Shown: one piece after another, positions 46,441 through 58,917 of the stretch | Layout of the letters: each line of letters opens with the position of its first letter | Numbering within the stretch: position 1 is the first letter of the stretch | From: Isoetes taiwanensis | Lineage: Eukaryota > Streptophyta > Lycopodiopsida > Isoetales > Isoetaceae | Length of the DNA: 64,000 bases | Reading direction: 5' to 3' | Assembly (NCBI GenBank): GCA_021234155.1 | Contig: JAJEKV010000096.1 | Span: 3,719,678-3,783,677 of the forward strand | Translations under genes and position numbers: made by a program | The notes under the pieces: generated by a model | The model's database searches: none | What the model saw: the letters and a program-made list of their open reading frames with translations, nothing else | What the model was told of the DNA's origin: nothing

Positions 46441-49400
46441 TGACATGGCTGTCCGATTATTGGGGAATCAGTTACGGTTGGCTTTGGCGGGAGGAATGAT
46501 GGAGTGTAATTGCGAAATTGAAGGAGGCAGGTTGGCGGGAACTGTCCTCTCTTGCCATTCTCAGAATTTGGTTACGGTGGAGAATCAGCGGATTGGAGTT
46601 TCTCATATTCATAATTTGAATGGATGAAGATGAGAAGAGACTGATTTTTCGTGAAAATTGATCTTTGCCGAAAAAAGAGGGAATCAAGGAAACGCAAAAG
46701 GGAATTGATGGAAGCGCCTGCTAATTCCAAAGAATTAAGCCTCAGTGTGAGAAGAATTCAGGAGATTTCAAAGGATATGCATGATTATTTTGAGGATCTG
46801 ACAAAACATGCCAATGCTTTAGATAAGGCTGCTATTGTGGACAGATTTGTAAGAAAGATAGAACCAAATGTACCTTTACAAGTAAGCGTTGCAGACAAAA
46901 GAGAGACAAAGGTTATGCAAAAAGTGATTGCTAATGTGAAGGAAACTATGCAGCTGCACAAACGAACCAGAAAGATTGACATTCTGGCAGCAAAAAGGTC
47001 AACTTTACAAATGGTTACATCCACAGAGAATAAACTTAATCATTCTGCAGTAGCCAGGCTGCTTGAAGTGCCTAGAAAATCTATTTGTGCAGCCTATAGA
47101 AGAAGAGTAATGGCAGAAAGGGAATCAGGTCCCTGGTCTATGTTTTTGAGGAAGAAAAGGTCTGATTCTGTCAGTGATGAAGTGAAAAAGGTTGTCTCAG
47201 TTTTCTGGACTGAAAACACAAGAGTTTCTCCATACAAAAAACATGTGAGGAAGTTTAAGACAGAAAATGGCAATAAAGTTGACCATCCAATCCATTTGCT
47301 TGAGGTCTCCCAGGTATTTATATCTGGAATGTTTCTGGTCAGCTGTTAATTTGTAGTGTTTGATAAAACTTTTCATGTTGAAGTTGAACAATTTATGCTT
47401 CACATGTTTTATGTATGAATTTGCTATCTGCATTGTTTCAGTCCCTATTGCTTTATAAATTTGCATTCTGCAATGTCTCAGTATCTTTGATTAATTACTT
47501 ATTATGATTGATTTGCTTCATTGTTTCAGTACTTTCATGATTTTGCTTTATGCATTACAAAATGAATTTTACATGTTGTCTGCAGCTCCAGTTCTATATG
47601 GCTTTCAAGCAACAATATCCACATATCAACATTGCACAACAAACATTTGAGAGGCTGAAGCCTTCATTTGTTAGAAGACTTCATGAGAGGAAACTTCTTT
47701 GCCAAGTCGATTATCACATCCATTTGGAATTTGTTCTTCAAACACCGAACAGAATAAGAACAGACCTAGAGGTGTTCATGAAAATTGTTCCCGCAATTGC
47801 GGTGTGTGTGTGAGAAGGAGATGAATGCAAAGCTAAATTGATGACTTACAAGTCTACTAGTGAGTTGTGGAGGGAACTTGTATGTGAAAAGCAAGATCCC
47901 TTAGAAGAATGGCACAAGCATTCTGTCTGATGGTTGCTTGTAAATCTTGTGGTTTGAAAAGGTACATTTAACATTCATGTATATCTATTTTGGAAATGAG
48001 CTAACGTTGTAGCTTTGGATTGCCAATCATCCAAAGGAAAAAGACAATGAAAGACATTTACATTGAGTGGAAACAGTTTGAGAAGGTATATTAATTTGTT
48101 TTAGTGTTATTTACTTTTTACTCAAACTTGTTTAGGACCTAACATCACCAAATTGTCTGCTGTATTGCAGCAAGAGCCCAGTAATTTGAAGGAGAGTTCA
48201 ATTAAGTAAGAGGGGAGGAAAAAAACCAACTAAAGTCACAAGATTAGCATACAAGTCTGCTCCAAAGACAAGAGTTTATTCAAGATGCCAACAAGACACT
48301 TGTGCAATTTGTTCCACATAATTACATCGGCACATTGGAGGGCAAAGCAATTTAAGCAATGCTTAGCCAACTTTCCAAAGAATACTATTGTATCGATGAA
48401 TTGATTTTCTTTGAGAACTATAGCCTCAAAATTCGGAAGGAAGTACAATCATGCCATTGGCATACCGACCAAATTACTATTCTTGTTCACATTACCTATA
48501 GACATCCCTCTGAAAAGGAAGAGGAAGAATTTAGGAACACAATCGATCTTGTTCGGATCGAGAAACAAGTTCAGTACGGATCGAAGAATAATTAAGAGAC
48601 ACATTTTTACATTTCTGATTGCAAGGAGCATTCAACTGAGTTTGTCAACCACTTGCTTGAAAGTCCATGCACAAAGTGGCTGAAACAAATGAATATAGAG
48701 TACAAAGAACCATGTTTTTGGAGTGATGGTTGCACATCTCAATTCAAAGGTGCGGACCCTTACGGTACATAGGTAGAAATTTTGTGAACAATCCTACTCT
48801 GAATATTTATGGTGTTTTTTTGCAAGTTCTCATGGTAAAGGAGAACATGATGGAGCTGGAGCTGTTTTGAAATTAATTCTAGCAAAGGAGCAACATACTT
48901 CATTTTATGCTCTGATGGAATTGCTTTGATGCTTTTGCTTTTTGCTTTTGCTTTTTGCTTTTGCTTTGATTAATGCTTTGACTAACTTTGCTTTGAATTG
49001 GCTTTGCATTTGCTTTCTGCATTCATTAAATTTGCTCTGCATTTGCTTTACATCCTTATGTTGGCTTTCATTCAATTCCAGTGGATGTCTCATTACTTTT
49101 GATTTACGCTTTGATTATCTTTGCTAACAATTTGCTCTTGCATTTGCTTTCTGAATTTGCTTTGCTTTGCTTTTGCATTAACTTGCTTTGAGTCAATGCT
49201 TTCCAGGTACTTTTGGAATATTGAAGCTAAGGACATAGATAAGTCTGAAAAGAAGGAATGGAAAACTTTGAATGGGAGCTCAAAGTTACATAGCATTAGG
49301 GCACTTGATAGGAAGGATCCAACAAAAAGTGAGTACCGGATGCCTTGCTTGTTTTTGCCAAGCATGTTTTCATGGAGATTGGGATAATTGCATTAACAAG

Positions 49401-49700
49401 AGAAGGATAGGAGGCTGGAAAGAAGGTGTATTAAAACCAAAAGAAGTACAACCCGTTGAATCTCCCGTATTATCCAATGAGGAGGAGGAAGAAGAAGATG
49501 ATGATGATGAGGGTGAGCTTGATTACCTCGGTGACATCTTAGAAGTTGGGGATAACTTTGCTGTACTGCGAAAGAAAATAATGATGAGGGTGTCGACTTT
49601 TACTTACTGCGGTGTCTTGAGACAAAGCAAACATTCTTTGGATTCTTATGTTGATGAGTGGGGAATGTATACAATGTTGGAGAGGTTATAGTATCAGGGC
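46441..49700 (+). pseudogene. DDE-type transposase of element B, decayed
   Basis: Matches the locus A gene piece by piece: a first part with NHSAVARLLEVPRKSICAAY and GPWSMFLRKKRSDSVSDE (46651-47310), an exon after CTGCAG at 47583 with FKQQYPHINIAQQTFERLKP, ACKSCGLKR, an exon ending YIEWKQFEK, then HITYRH, CFWSDGCTSQFKG and SSHGKGEHDGAGAV, the cysteine cluster FCQACFHGDWDNC, and an acidic GEEEEEEDDDDEGELD-like stretch. The candidate second Asp and the Glu are kept; the codon for the first Asp survives only out of frame near 48400. Several frameshifts and stops break it. The first part extends further upstream than in locus A and so defines the N-terminus (from about 46441). Confidence 0.7.
48925..49205. 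repeat. TTTGC-rich simple repeat
   Basis: A 280-bp tract of CTTTTGCTTT, GCTTTGCATTTGCTTT and variants lies inside the transposase gene of element B, between the GKGEHDGAG part and the FWNIEAKDID part. Shorter tracts of the same kind lie just inside both ends (46338-46383 and 53118-53150). Confidence 0.8.
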
Positions 49701-50277
49701 CACTACTATCAAGCAATTAGACACTCTAACTTTTCAATTGTTTGGTGGACAAGCCCGGTGGCTTCAATTCTGACCACTTGGTAAGGCATGTTAAGTTTGA
49801 CATGAATGATATTGGTGGCAACATGTACATGTTAGGAGAAGAGACCTGCCAGAAAAATCATGTCATCTTTACTTGCTCGGGAATGAGTTCAATGCTCTCG
49901 ATTTGGGTTTCAGTTCACAAGTGCATAGTACAAAACATTGACATTCATATTGATATTGTTACAACAGTTTACAATAGAGTGCACAATGATGTGCATTCAA
50001 AATCGGCAAACGGGGAAAAAAAATTATGTATGCGGGTATATTCACATCTAACATTACATTGCACAATGATGTGCATTCAAAATGTGGCAACCAGGAAGAA
50101 AATTTTATGGTTGCCGGTGTATTTTTCACATCTTACACTTTTCTTGACATTCCTTAACATCCATTGCCTCACAAACTGTCTTCCGGGAACACGCAAGAGC
50201 GAGAACTCCGATTAAGGTAAGAAGATATGGCAAGCCAAACAAATCAAACAAATCAAGCAAAAAAATAAATTGCTTAC

Positions 50278-50966
50278 CGAAGTTCCATCATGGCAACCGC
50301 ACATTTCCGCGGAATAGCCCATCTTGGATTCTCCCGCACATGCTTGGAACACAAATCCAAAATATCAAAGTCTTCTTGTTTGACAATTTACGGGGCAAGA
50401 TGTTCTTTCACAAATTTTGTAGGCTCGGGACTTTCAGCCCAACCAAACAAACATCCTTCATCTTTTCAAACCATTACATTGCCCTCATCAAACTGAAATG
50501 AGCTAACTATTAAAGAATGGTACACTTGGTGAAAAAAAAAAGATTTATCTGAGAGAATCATCCACCAACAAGACATTCTTCATTTCAGGATATGCTTCAA
50601 TGACATAAGAAAGTGGCTTCAAATAGACCGGCTTGTCTGGATTGGCTGGGTGTGGATAAGGCAATTTCAAACATTGTGCTCCTTCCCAAATGAACTTGAA
50701 CTTAATAAGATAATCTGCAGGCAACATCTGCTGCAGGCACTCAATGATGTTGTAGCGGTTCATACTGGACCAAATAGCAATTTCAAAATGTTCTAGGGCC
50801 CAGTCCATGAAATTATGCAAACCTGGTCTGCAAACCAGCACTTTGTTGGTTGTGTACAGTTTCTTCAGATTTGCAGGTATTGGTGTTCTGTGTTTGTCAT
50901 GCTTATGCCAACTCTTCATAAGCACACCATTCAAATCAAGGACCAACAGTTTGTCTTTGTGCCTCC
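50278..50966 (-). pseudogene. FCP1/NIF-type HAD phosphatase exons
   Basis: The first exon (50966-50545) begins after a TTTGTAG acceptor and reads KLLVLDLNGVL, RPGLHNFMDWALEHF, AIWSSMNRYNI, KPLSYVIEAYP and NVLLVDDS, the order of the NLI-interacting-factor (FCP1-like) phosphatase fold. The nucleophile motif is DLNG, Asn replacing the usual second Asp, as in some plant members. The second exon (50492-50278) holds GWAESPEPTKFV and ends at a GTAAGC donor. It contains a TGA where TGG and a TAA where CAA would be expected, and the donor of the first exon reads AT where GT is needed. It lies inside element B between its two genes and has no counterpart in locus A, so it looks like a captured host gene. 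Confidence 0.8.
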
Positions 50967-51184
50967 CTACAAACAAGAGATACATTTTAAAAACACTTTA
51001 GACACAAACTAAGATATGACATTGTCAACTATGAAAAGATTACAGATTCACATATTCAATGAAAACATTTTATTTTAATGAAAAGTTTACAGATTCTAAT
51101 ATTTAGAAAAGATTTTATTTTAACAGAAATCTTACAAATTGAAAATATGACAATGTCAAATACAGAGTGGTTTACAGGTTCAAA

Positions 51185-53100
51185 GTTTAGCCCTTCCCAT
51201 TATAGGCATCTAATATTCTTTCTATTGGAGTCGTTTGTCACCTTTTTTGTAACTTGCACCTTCTCAAAGAACTACTTTGGGAATAGGTTTGATTGCTTTC
51301 TTCTTTTTGCTGGCCTGCCCGAAGACGCTTCCTTGAATTCTTTGTATTCTTTGTTGCATCCTCTTGAACTTCTCTTCCATCCTCCTCGATCGACTTCTTT
51401 GTCTTGCTCATCCACTGCTGGTAATTACATTTGTGGCATCCGCAATTGTGACCACCAATTTGTCCGACTCCTGGCGATCCACAATCTGTGGGTTATGCGT
51501 TCCCGCGGCATTCGATGTGAATATCCGAGTTGGAGTTACGGGATCGGGAAGAATAGTCTGGCGAGGTTCAAGGCTAGTTTCCTTGATATTGATTGTAGCT
51601 CTTCTCAACCTGCTCTTAATTCCCAAAGAAGCTCCTTCCCTCGAAGAACTTGGAATATTTTCTAAAATACCTTCATATGCACGGTCAGAATCACCAGCAT
51701 CTTCATCTTCATCAGCAAATTCACCAAATTCATCTAAATCCACATAGTCATCATGTTTCCTTTTTGTTGGTAACTTTTCCTGCAAATAACATGACCAAAA
51801 CTTTTCAACAAAAGCAATTTTCACAAATAAAGCAAAGCAAATAAATAATACTTACTTTCTTAGATGATTCTTACGTTTCTTTGTTCTTCTTTTTTCTTCT
51901 CCTTCATTTGCATTGGTCTCTAAGCCAAGTTCTTCAAAGAATTTCATTGGGACATCCATAGAACAATCCAGGCATTTTTATTCTCTACAAGAAGCGGTAC
52001 TGCAAATTAAATGATAAGCATGTTGGCATGGTAGCACTGCACTAATCTTGTAGTCATCTTGGAAAGCTAATCCACATGCAGAACATGGTATTTCATAACA
52101 CAATGGCAACCTGCTTTGCAATAACTTGAACTGAATACAGGAGGCATTTACACTACTCAAGTTATAGCAATTAGCCCTGTAATTCTTCCATTTGAGCAGG
52201 TCCCTTTCTAGCACTCCATGTAATGCTTCCAATTCATTCTTCTTCTCAACTTGATGATCATCCACCTTTTCAATAAGGCTCTCTAATTTCCTGCAATAGA
52301 ATTTCTCCTGCATCAAGTCCTGCATCAAGTCCTCAATTCTTTTCTTATCAGAATCAGACTTTTCTACTTTGGATTCCAAAAAATTGATCTCAGCCTGCAA
52401 CCTGCTTATGTCTTCTCTGCTTGCTTCGATCCTGGCAATATCTCTCTCATTCACATGTCTGTTTAGGGTGATCTTGCTTGCAATGTCTGCCAGATCTTTC
52501 TTGCACAATTCAAATTCACCCTCCAACCTATTCACTTCTTCATCCAAGACCCTAACATTAAACATTAAGCTACCTCTGTTTAGCAAAGGAACAAAGACTT
52601 GCCCGAGAGTAAACCTGCATTACTTGGCTTCAATGGTGTGGGATTTGGTGTGGTTCTTCTGCTCTTTGCCTGGAGAGGTCAAGTTTTCGCCAGGGAATGT
52701 TTTGGTTCGAGCTTAACTAGCTTCCTTGGGTACCTGTCAACTTGTTCTTTAAATGAAACCCAGTTTATCTTGTGTTCGTCCGGGTTAAGAGCTGCTCGAC
52801 TACAATTCTCCCAAGTAAATGCAAAGGCAAATTTCTTCCTGAGCTCATTGTTCGCCAGACCATGAGGATAAAGCTCTGAGATAAGAAAATCTAGCAGTTC
52901 TTTTAAATGAGGCTTCACATAAAATTTCTTAATTTTACCGTCAGTGAAGCCATGATTCCAGACTGATTCCCAATCCTCGTCGATGTTTTGATCCTCCAAC
53001 CATTTAATCCATTTCTCGCGGTACCATTCCTTCGTCGTAAAGCTTCATCGCCATCGCCCGAGGTAGTTATGGCGCCAAAATTCGATTCCGAGCTAACCAA
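51185..53100 (-). pseudogene. coiled-coil/RING protein gene of element B
   Basis: Leftward order: N-terminal part (EDWESVWNHGF, KKFAFAFTWENCS; 52999-52679), coiled coil and finger (52586-51978), then after a short intron an acidic and basic tail (KRKHDDYVDLDEFGEFADED, 51785-51408; KNSRKRLRAGQQ). The finger reads C-x2-C, C-x-H-x2-H-x2-C, then a 10-residue loop and C-x2-C, aligned residue for residue with the locus A copy. A TAA lies in the loop just before the last pair, at a different position from the TAG of locus A. Coiled-coil length is similar in both. The N-terminal start is lost to a stop near 53050. A transposon-borne RING protein could act on host or transposase stability; that is speculation. 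Confidence 0.75.
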
Positions 53101-53155
53101 ATGTGAACCAAAAAAGTTTGCTTTTGCTTTGCTTTTTGCTTTGCTTTTTCGCGTT

Positions 53156-53185
53156 TTTTTGTACCCGACTAGTGATTTTATACCC
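53156..53185 (-). repeat. right terminal inverted repeat of element B
   Basis: Read on the minus strand it begins GGGTATAAAATCACTAGTCG and matches the left end at 26 of 30 positions. Followed by ATTA at 53186-53189. Confidence 0.9.
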
Positions 53186-53189
53186 ATTA

Positions 53190-56091
53190 TCAAGGTGTGT
53201 TTACCCTCATTCCACGGTAGGTGGTAGGGTTTTTTTTATTAATGCAAATACGATAATTATGTTGGCTATGCAAATGGCAATTATGGCAATTTTGCTTGGT
53301 ACCGTGTAGCCGAAAATCGAGATTGGCATTGAGTATACTCAATCGATAGTTACCTTTGACTATAAGATATCCATTATGTTAATTATCTTGCGAAGCAAGT
53401 TCATCTTTGGTAAATTCAAGGGCCACGCCCACGTGGTTTTTTTTTTTGACATGGAAGTTTTATTTTTTGACATGGAAATGAATGATAAAGCTTTTAGATG
53501 TTTTAAGATATGCATGCATTGGATTTAAATGCATGTTGGAGATGTGGAGGTTAACATGCAAATAATGCATGTAACTTTTACCAAAGCTTTGCAAAACGTG
53601 GATGGGCTTTGCAAAACGTGGATTTTGATGGAGAGTTTCCATGGGCTTTGCAAAAACGTGGATTTTCTATCGTACTATTACCATAAGGTATGTCGTATTG
53701 TATTGACATATTTGCATATTAAATTTTTAGTATGGATCGAGCATATTGCATATGCTCGAGCATATTTTGCATATTGCATAATTTGCCGAGCATCGTAAAA
53801 GCAAAGGATATGGTCAAAAGCGTTGCCAAAATTTATGGTAGCTCCTCTAGACCTAATAATAAATATGTGCCTAGGTAAAACGGATGTGGTCGATTGACCC
53901 ATATAGAATTTTGACCGCATAAGCTTATGTTTTTCCGGATACCTAAGCTAGAGCAGCCTTCTCCAAATGCCGCTTTTGAATGGGTTAATTCCAAAGATAT
54001 GCCTTGATGTTTTGACGCCTCCTTGAGCAAAGTTTCATATCTATCCGGGTCTCTATTAACACCTACGGATTGATGAGCGAGCTCCAATGCAAAATGGTCG
54101 AGGTTGCCGCAGATGCCTTCTCAGTAGTAAATGGTTCGGATGGAATGGACAATCGCCGTGATAATCCAGTTCTCAAGAACTTTGTTTTAGTTTTCCTTCT
54201 AATGCAAAGGGTTATGCCATTATATGGATGAGGATCCGCCAAAATCGTGGCTTCAATGGCGTAGATGACGTAATGGGTTACTGAAAAAATGTATTATCGT
54301 TCAACAACAAATGCCAGGAGATCATATATCTGCTCAAATGCCAACTTGACACAAGATTCAGAGGAAGATCTCCAAAACTTACAGGTTCTTTTAATCTGTT
54401 TCCAGATTTTGGCTTTCATAATATACAGGGCATTTGATTTGTTCTATTTAATAGGAACATTTAGTCTCCTTTTGTTTGGGGTTGTTAGATAGAACCATGT
54501 GAATGCTTTGAGCATGGATATGTCTACATGAATAACTATGCAGAGTTACTATGCTGGCATATTACTATGCATGGATGGATGAATAACATGAATAACATGG
54601 ATGGATGTCTACTTGAATAACTATGCTGGCATATTACTATGCAGAGTTTTGTGTCCCAATAAAATACCGGTCATGGCCTAGTAGAGGGATCAACTGTCAT
54701 GGTAATTAGAATGTTTACATTCTTGAATTTATACAATACAAGAAGGATCTGATGACCTATGCATATCCGCTGGCCATGTGATAGAAAGTGATGTATGATA
54801 AGCTCTTTAAGTGTTGGCAGATGTCTATGCAGCTGCATTTTTTCTCCATGTATTCTTTTAGCTATTTTCAACTGGCAGGGCAAGAGGCACAATGGGTAAT
54901 CAGCGAAGAGCTGAAAATCCCAATGTACCTTTTGGCCCTTGCCCTGATACCATTAACATGCTAACAGGGTATTGATTGGCCGGCAGTACGGGATTTTCTT
55001 CCCATTGTTCCCTTTGCTTTTGTAGTTGGATTTGGCTGGAAGAATGATGGAGATCTTACGCATTTTGTTGCTGAAGTTTGTCACTAAGAAGTTTACATTG
55101 GCAAAGGCATCACATAAACGGTTTTTTTAGAATATTATCATTTTAGCTTTGCTTTCTAGCAATAGTCTGTGACTAGAAAAGATCAGGCTTGTAATTAAAA
55201 TACTATCTGCTACATTAGTCTCCAGATATTGAAACAATATGATGCTTACTGGATAAATACTTCTTGCAATGATTTATGATCAATACATCTTTGAAATGCT
55301 TAAATATTGACAAGACATTAATGATAAGAAAAGTACTTTTGTTGAAATATTATGATTCTCTTGTTACTTTATGGATGAAAAAAATGCTATATTGGCTGAA
55401 ACATACGAGAATGAACAAGTAAAAATGGGTAAAAGGACACGATCTAGAAATGCTCAGTCTAGTATCAGGGTGATAATACTGCCAAGGGATTGACCGAGGC
55501 AGATGTCTGGTCTAGGTTTACTAGTTCAGGCTGGGTTTTTTTTAGACACTTCATCACACTGGAGATATCTGGTGTTGTCCTCTACCTATTGGCTAGTTGT
55601 ATGAGCATTTAAGTCGCCCTAAGTGCAACTTAGGAAAAGTAAATATATGGCTGATTGCATTGATATTTCTAGTAGACAACATATTGATTTTGCAAAGTTA
55701 CTTTTCTGTTAGATATTATTTATGCAGGACGCATGTGATGAGGAAGAATATGAGGTTATACCACCTACATGATACTATGGAAACATGCAAAATGCAACCA
55801 AGATGAGATTGGCCATGAGGCTTGACACTATACTGATGCCAGTTGGCTCTATAGTTGTCTACTTTACATATGCCAGTTGGCTATATAATTATGTCAATAT
55901 GACAGCACACAACAGCACAGTGTGCTCTAGTTGGTGCTATAGTTTCCAAAAACTCCATTAACAAGGTATGTTCTAAATCTAGAATTTCCTTCTAAATCTA
56001 GAATTTCCTTCTGCTTTAAATTATGGGATGAGGCTTAACCCCTGCTGTGGCAGTGGGGGTTAGCTCTCCCCATGGTCACAGATTGATATTA
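53190..56091 (+). repeat. tandem array unit 2
   Basis: A full 2902-bp unit from TCAAGGTGTGTTTACC to GATTGATATTA. It differs from unit 1 mostly at CAG, CTG and similar triplets (for example CAGAGC in unit 1 against CGAGC here, TCTGGCC against TCCGCC), with many one- and two-base indels, while stretches lacking those triplets are identical for hundreds of bases. Confidence 0.9.
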
Positions 56092-58917
56092 TCAAGGTGT
56101 GTTTACCCTCATTCCACGGTAGGTGGTAGGGTTTTTTTTATTAATGCAAATACGATAATTATGTTGGCTATGCAAATGGCAATTATGGCAATTTTGCCGG
56201 CTGTATAGCTGAGAAACTGAGATTGGCATTGAGTATACTCAATCAGATAGTTACCTTTGACTATAAGATATCCATTATGTTAATTATCTTGCAGTGCAAG
56301 TTCATCTTTGGGTAAATTCAAGGATATGCATGCATTGGATTTAAATGCATGTTGGACATGTGGAGGTTAACATGCAAATAATGCATGTAACTTTTACCAA
56401 AGCTTTGCAAAACGTGGATGGGCTTTGCAAAACGTGGATTTTCATGGAGAGTTTCCATGGGCTTTGCAAAACGTGGATTTTCTATCGTACTATTACCATA
56501 AGGTATGTCGTATTGTATTGACATATTTGCATATTAAATTTTTAGTATGGATCAGAGCATATTGCATATGCTTAGAGCATATTTTGCATATTGCATACTA
56601 CTCAGAGCATCAGAAAAGCAGGCGGATATGGTCAAAAGCGCGTTGCCAAAATTTATGGTAGCTCCTCTAGACCTAATAATAAATATGTGCTTGGTAAAAG
56701 AATGTATGTGGTCGATTGACCCATATAGAATTTTGGACTTTGCATAAGCTTATGTTTTTCCTGGATACCCTAAGCTAGAGCAGCCTTCTCCGGTGCCCGC
56801 TTTTGAATGGGTTAATTCCAAAGATATGCCTTGATGTTTTGACGCTCCTTGAGCAAAGTTTCATATCTATCCGGGTCTCTATTAACACCTACACGATTCG
56901 TGAGCGTGAGCTCCAATGCAAAATGGTGGAGGTTGCTTTGCAGATGCCTTCAGAGTAAATGGTTCGAGATGGAATGGACAATCGCCGAGATAATCCAGTT
57001 CTCAAGAACTTTGTTTTAGTTTTCCCTTCTAATGCAAAGGGTTATGCCATTATATGGATGAGGATCTGGCCAAAATCGTGGCTTCAATGGCGAGAGATGA
57101 TGAGAATGGGTTACCAAAAATGTATTATCGTTCAACAACAAATGCCGAGAGATCATATATCCGCTCAAATGCCAACTTGACACAAGATTCGGAGGAAGAT
57201 CTCCAAAACTTACAGTTCTTTTAATCTGTTTCCAGATTTTGGCTTTCATAATATCTGAGGGCATTTGATTTGTTCTATTTAATAGGAACATTTAGTCTCC
57301 TTTTGTTTGGGGTTGTTAGATAGAACCACATGTCTTGAAAGCATGGATATGTCTACATGAATAACTATGCAGAAGTTACTATCTGGCATATTACTATGCA
57401 TGGATGGATGAATAACATGAATAACATGGATGGATGTCTACTTGAATAACTATGCTGGCATATTACTATGCAGAGTTTTGTGTCCCAATAAAATACCGGT
57501 CATGGCCTAGTAGAGGGATCAACTGTCATGGTAATTAGAATGTTTACATTCTTGAATTTATACAATACAAGAAGGATCTGATGACCTATGCATATCCACC
57601 GCCATGTGATAGAAAGTGATGTATGATAAGCTCTTTAAGTGTTGGCGGATGTCTATGCGGTGCATTTTTCTCCATGTATTCTTTTAGCTATTTTCAACTG
57701 GCAGGGCAAGAGGCACAATGGGTAATCAGCGAAGAGCTGAAAATCCCAATGTACCTTTTGGCCCTTGCCCTGATACCATTAACATGCTAACAGGGTATTG
57801 ATTGGCTGCAGGTACGGGATTTTCTTCCCATTGTTCCCTTTGCTTTTGTAGTTGGATTTGGCTGGAAGAATGATGGAGATCTTACGCATTTTGTTGCTGA
57901 AGTTTGTCACTAAGAAGTTTACATTGGCAAAGGCATCACATAAACGGTTTTTTTAGAATATTATCATTTTAGCTTTGCTTTCTAGCAATAGTCTGTGACT
58001 AGAAAAGATCAGGCTTGTAATTAAAATACTATCTGCTACATTAGTCTCCAGATATTGAAACAATATGATGCTTACTGGATAAATACTTCTTGCAATGATT
58101 TATGATCAATACATGCTGAAATGCTTAAATATTGACAAGACATTAATGATAAGAAAAGTACTTTTGTTGAAATATTATGATTCTACTGTTACTTTATGGA
58201 TGAAAAAATGCTATATTGGCTGAAACATACAGGAATGAACAAGTAAAAATGGGTAAAAGGACACTGATCTAGAAATGCTCAGTCTAGTATCAGGGTGATA
58301 ATACTGCCAAGGGATTGACCGAGGCAGATGTCTGGTCTAGGTTTACTAGTTCAGGCTGGGTTTTTTTTAGACACTTCATCACACTGGAGATATCTGGTGT
58401 TGTCCTCTACCTATTGGCTAGTTGTATGAGCATTTAAGCTGTCCTAAGCTGCAACTTAGGAAAAGTAAATATATGGCTGATTGCATTGATATTTCTAGTA
58501 GACAACATATTGATTTTGCAAAGTTACTTTTCTGTTAGATATTATTTATGCAGGACGCATGTGATGAGGAAGAATATGAGGTTATACCACCTACATGATA
58601 CTATGGAAACATGCAAAATGCAACCAAGATGAGATTGGCCATGAGGCTTGACACTATACTGATGCCAGTTGGCTCTATAGTTGTCTACTTTACATATGCC
58701 AGTTGGCTATATAATTATGTCAATATGACAGCACACAACAGCACAGTGTGCTCTAGTTGGTGCTATAGTTTCCAAAAACTCCATTAACAAGGTATGTTCT
58801 AAATCTAGAATTTCCTTCTAAATCTAGAATTTCCTTCTGCTTTAAATTATGGGATGAGGCTTAACCCCTGCTGTGGCAGTGGGGGTTAGCTCTCCCCATG
58901 GTCACAGATTGATATTA
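56092..58917 (+). repeat. tandem array unit 3
   Basis: A 2826-bp unit. It lacks about 85 bp present in units 1, 2 and 4 (the GGCCACGGCCCACGTGG to TTTTAGATGTTTTAA stretch), the deletion point being near 56322. The junction with unit 4 is GATTGATATTATCAAGG. Confidence 0.9.

Larger units (their letters stand above)
46290..53185. mobile_element. 6.9-kb DNA transposon (element B) with TIRs and ATTA duplication
   Basis: The left end, GGGTATAAAATCACT, is the exact reverse complement of the right end, and the match extends to 26 of 30 bases. ATTA flanks both sides (46286-46289 and 53186-53189). Joining the flanks gives GATTGATATTATCAAGG, which is exactly the junction between array units 2/3 and 3/4, so the insertion is proven by its empty site. 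Inside, a transposase gene reads right and a coiled-coil/RING gene reads left, converging on a phosphatase pseudogene. TTTGCTTT-rich tracts lie just inside both ends in the same orientation. Superfamily unassigned: GGG ends and a 4-bp ATTA duplication do not match a group I can name with confidence. Confidence 0.9.

Noticed and set aside
53833..54087. A minus-strand frame in array unit 2 reading DPDRYETLLKEASKHQ looks coding-like.
   Set aside because: The frame is shorter or broken in the other units at the same place and I recognise no family.
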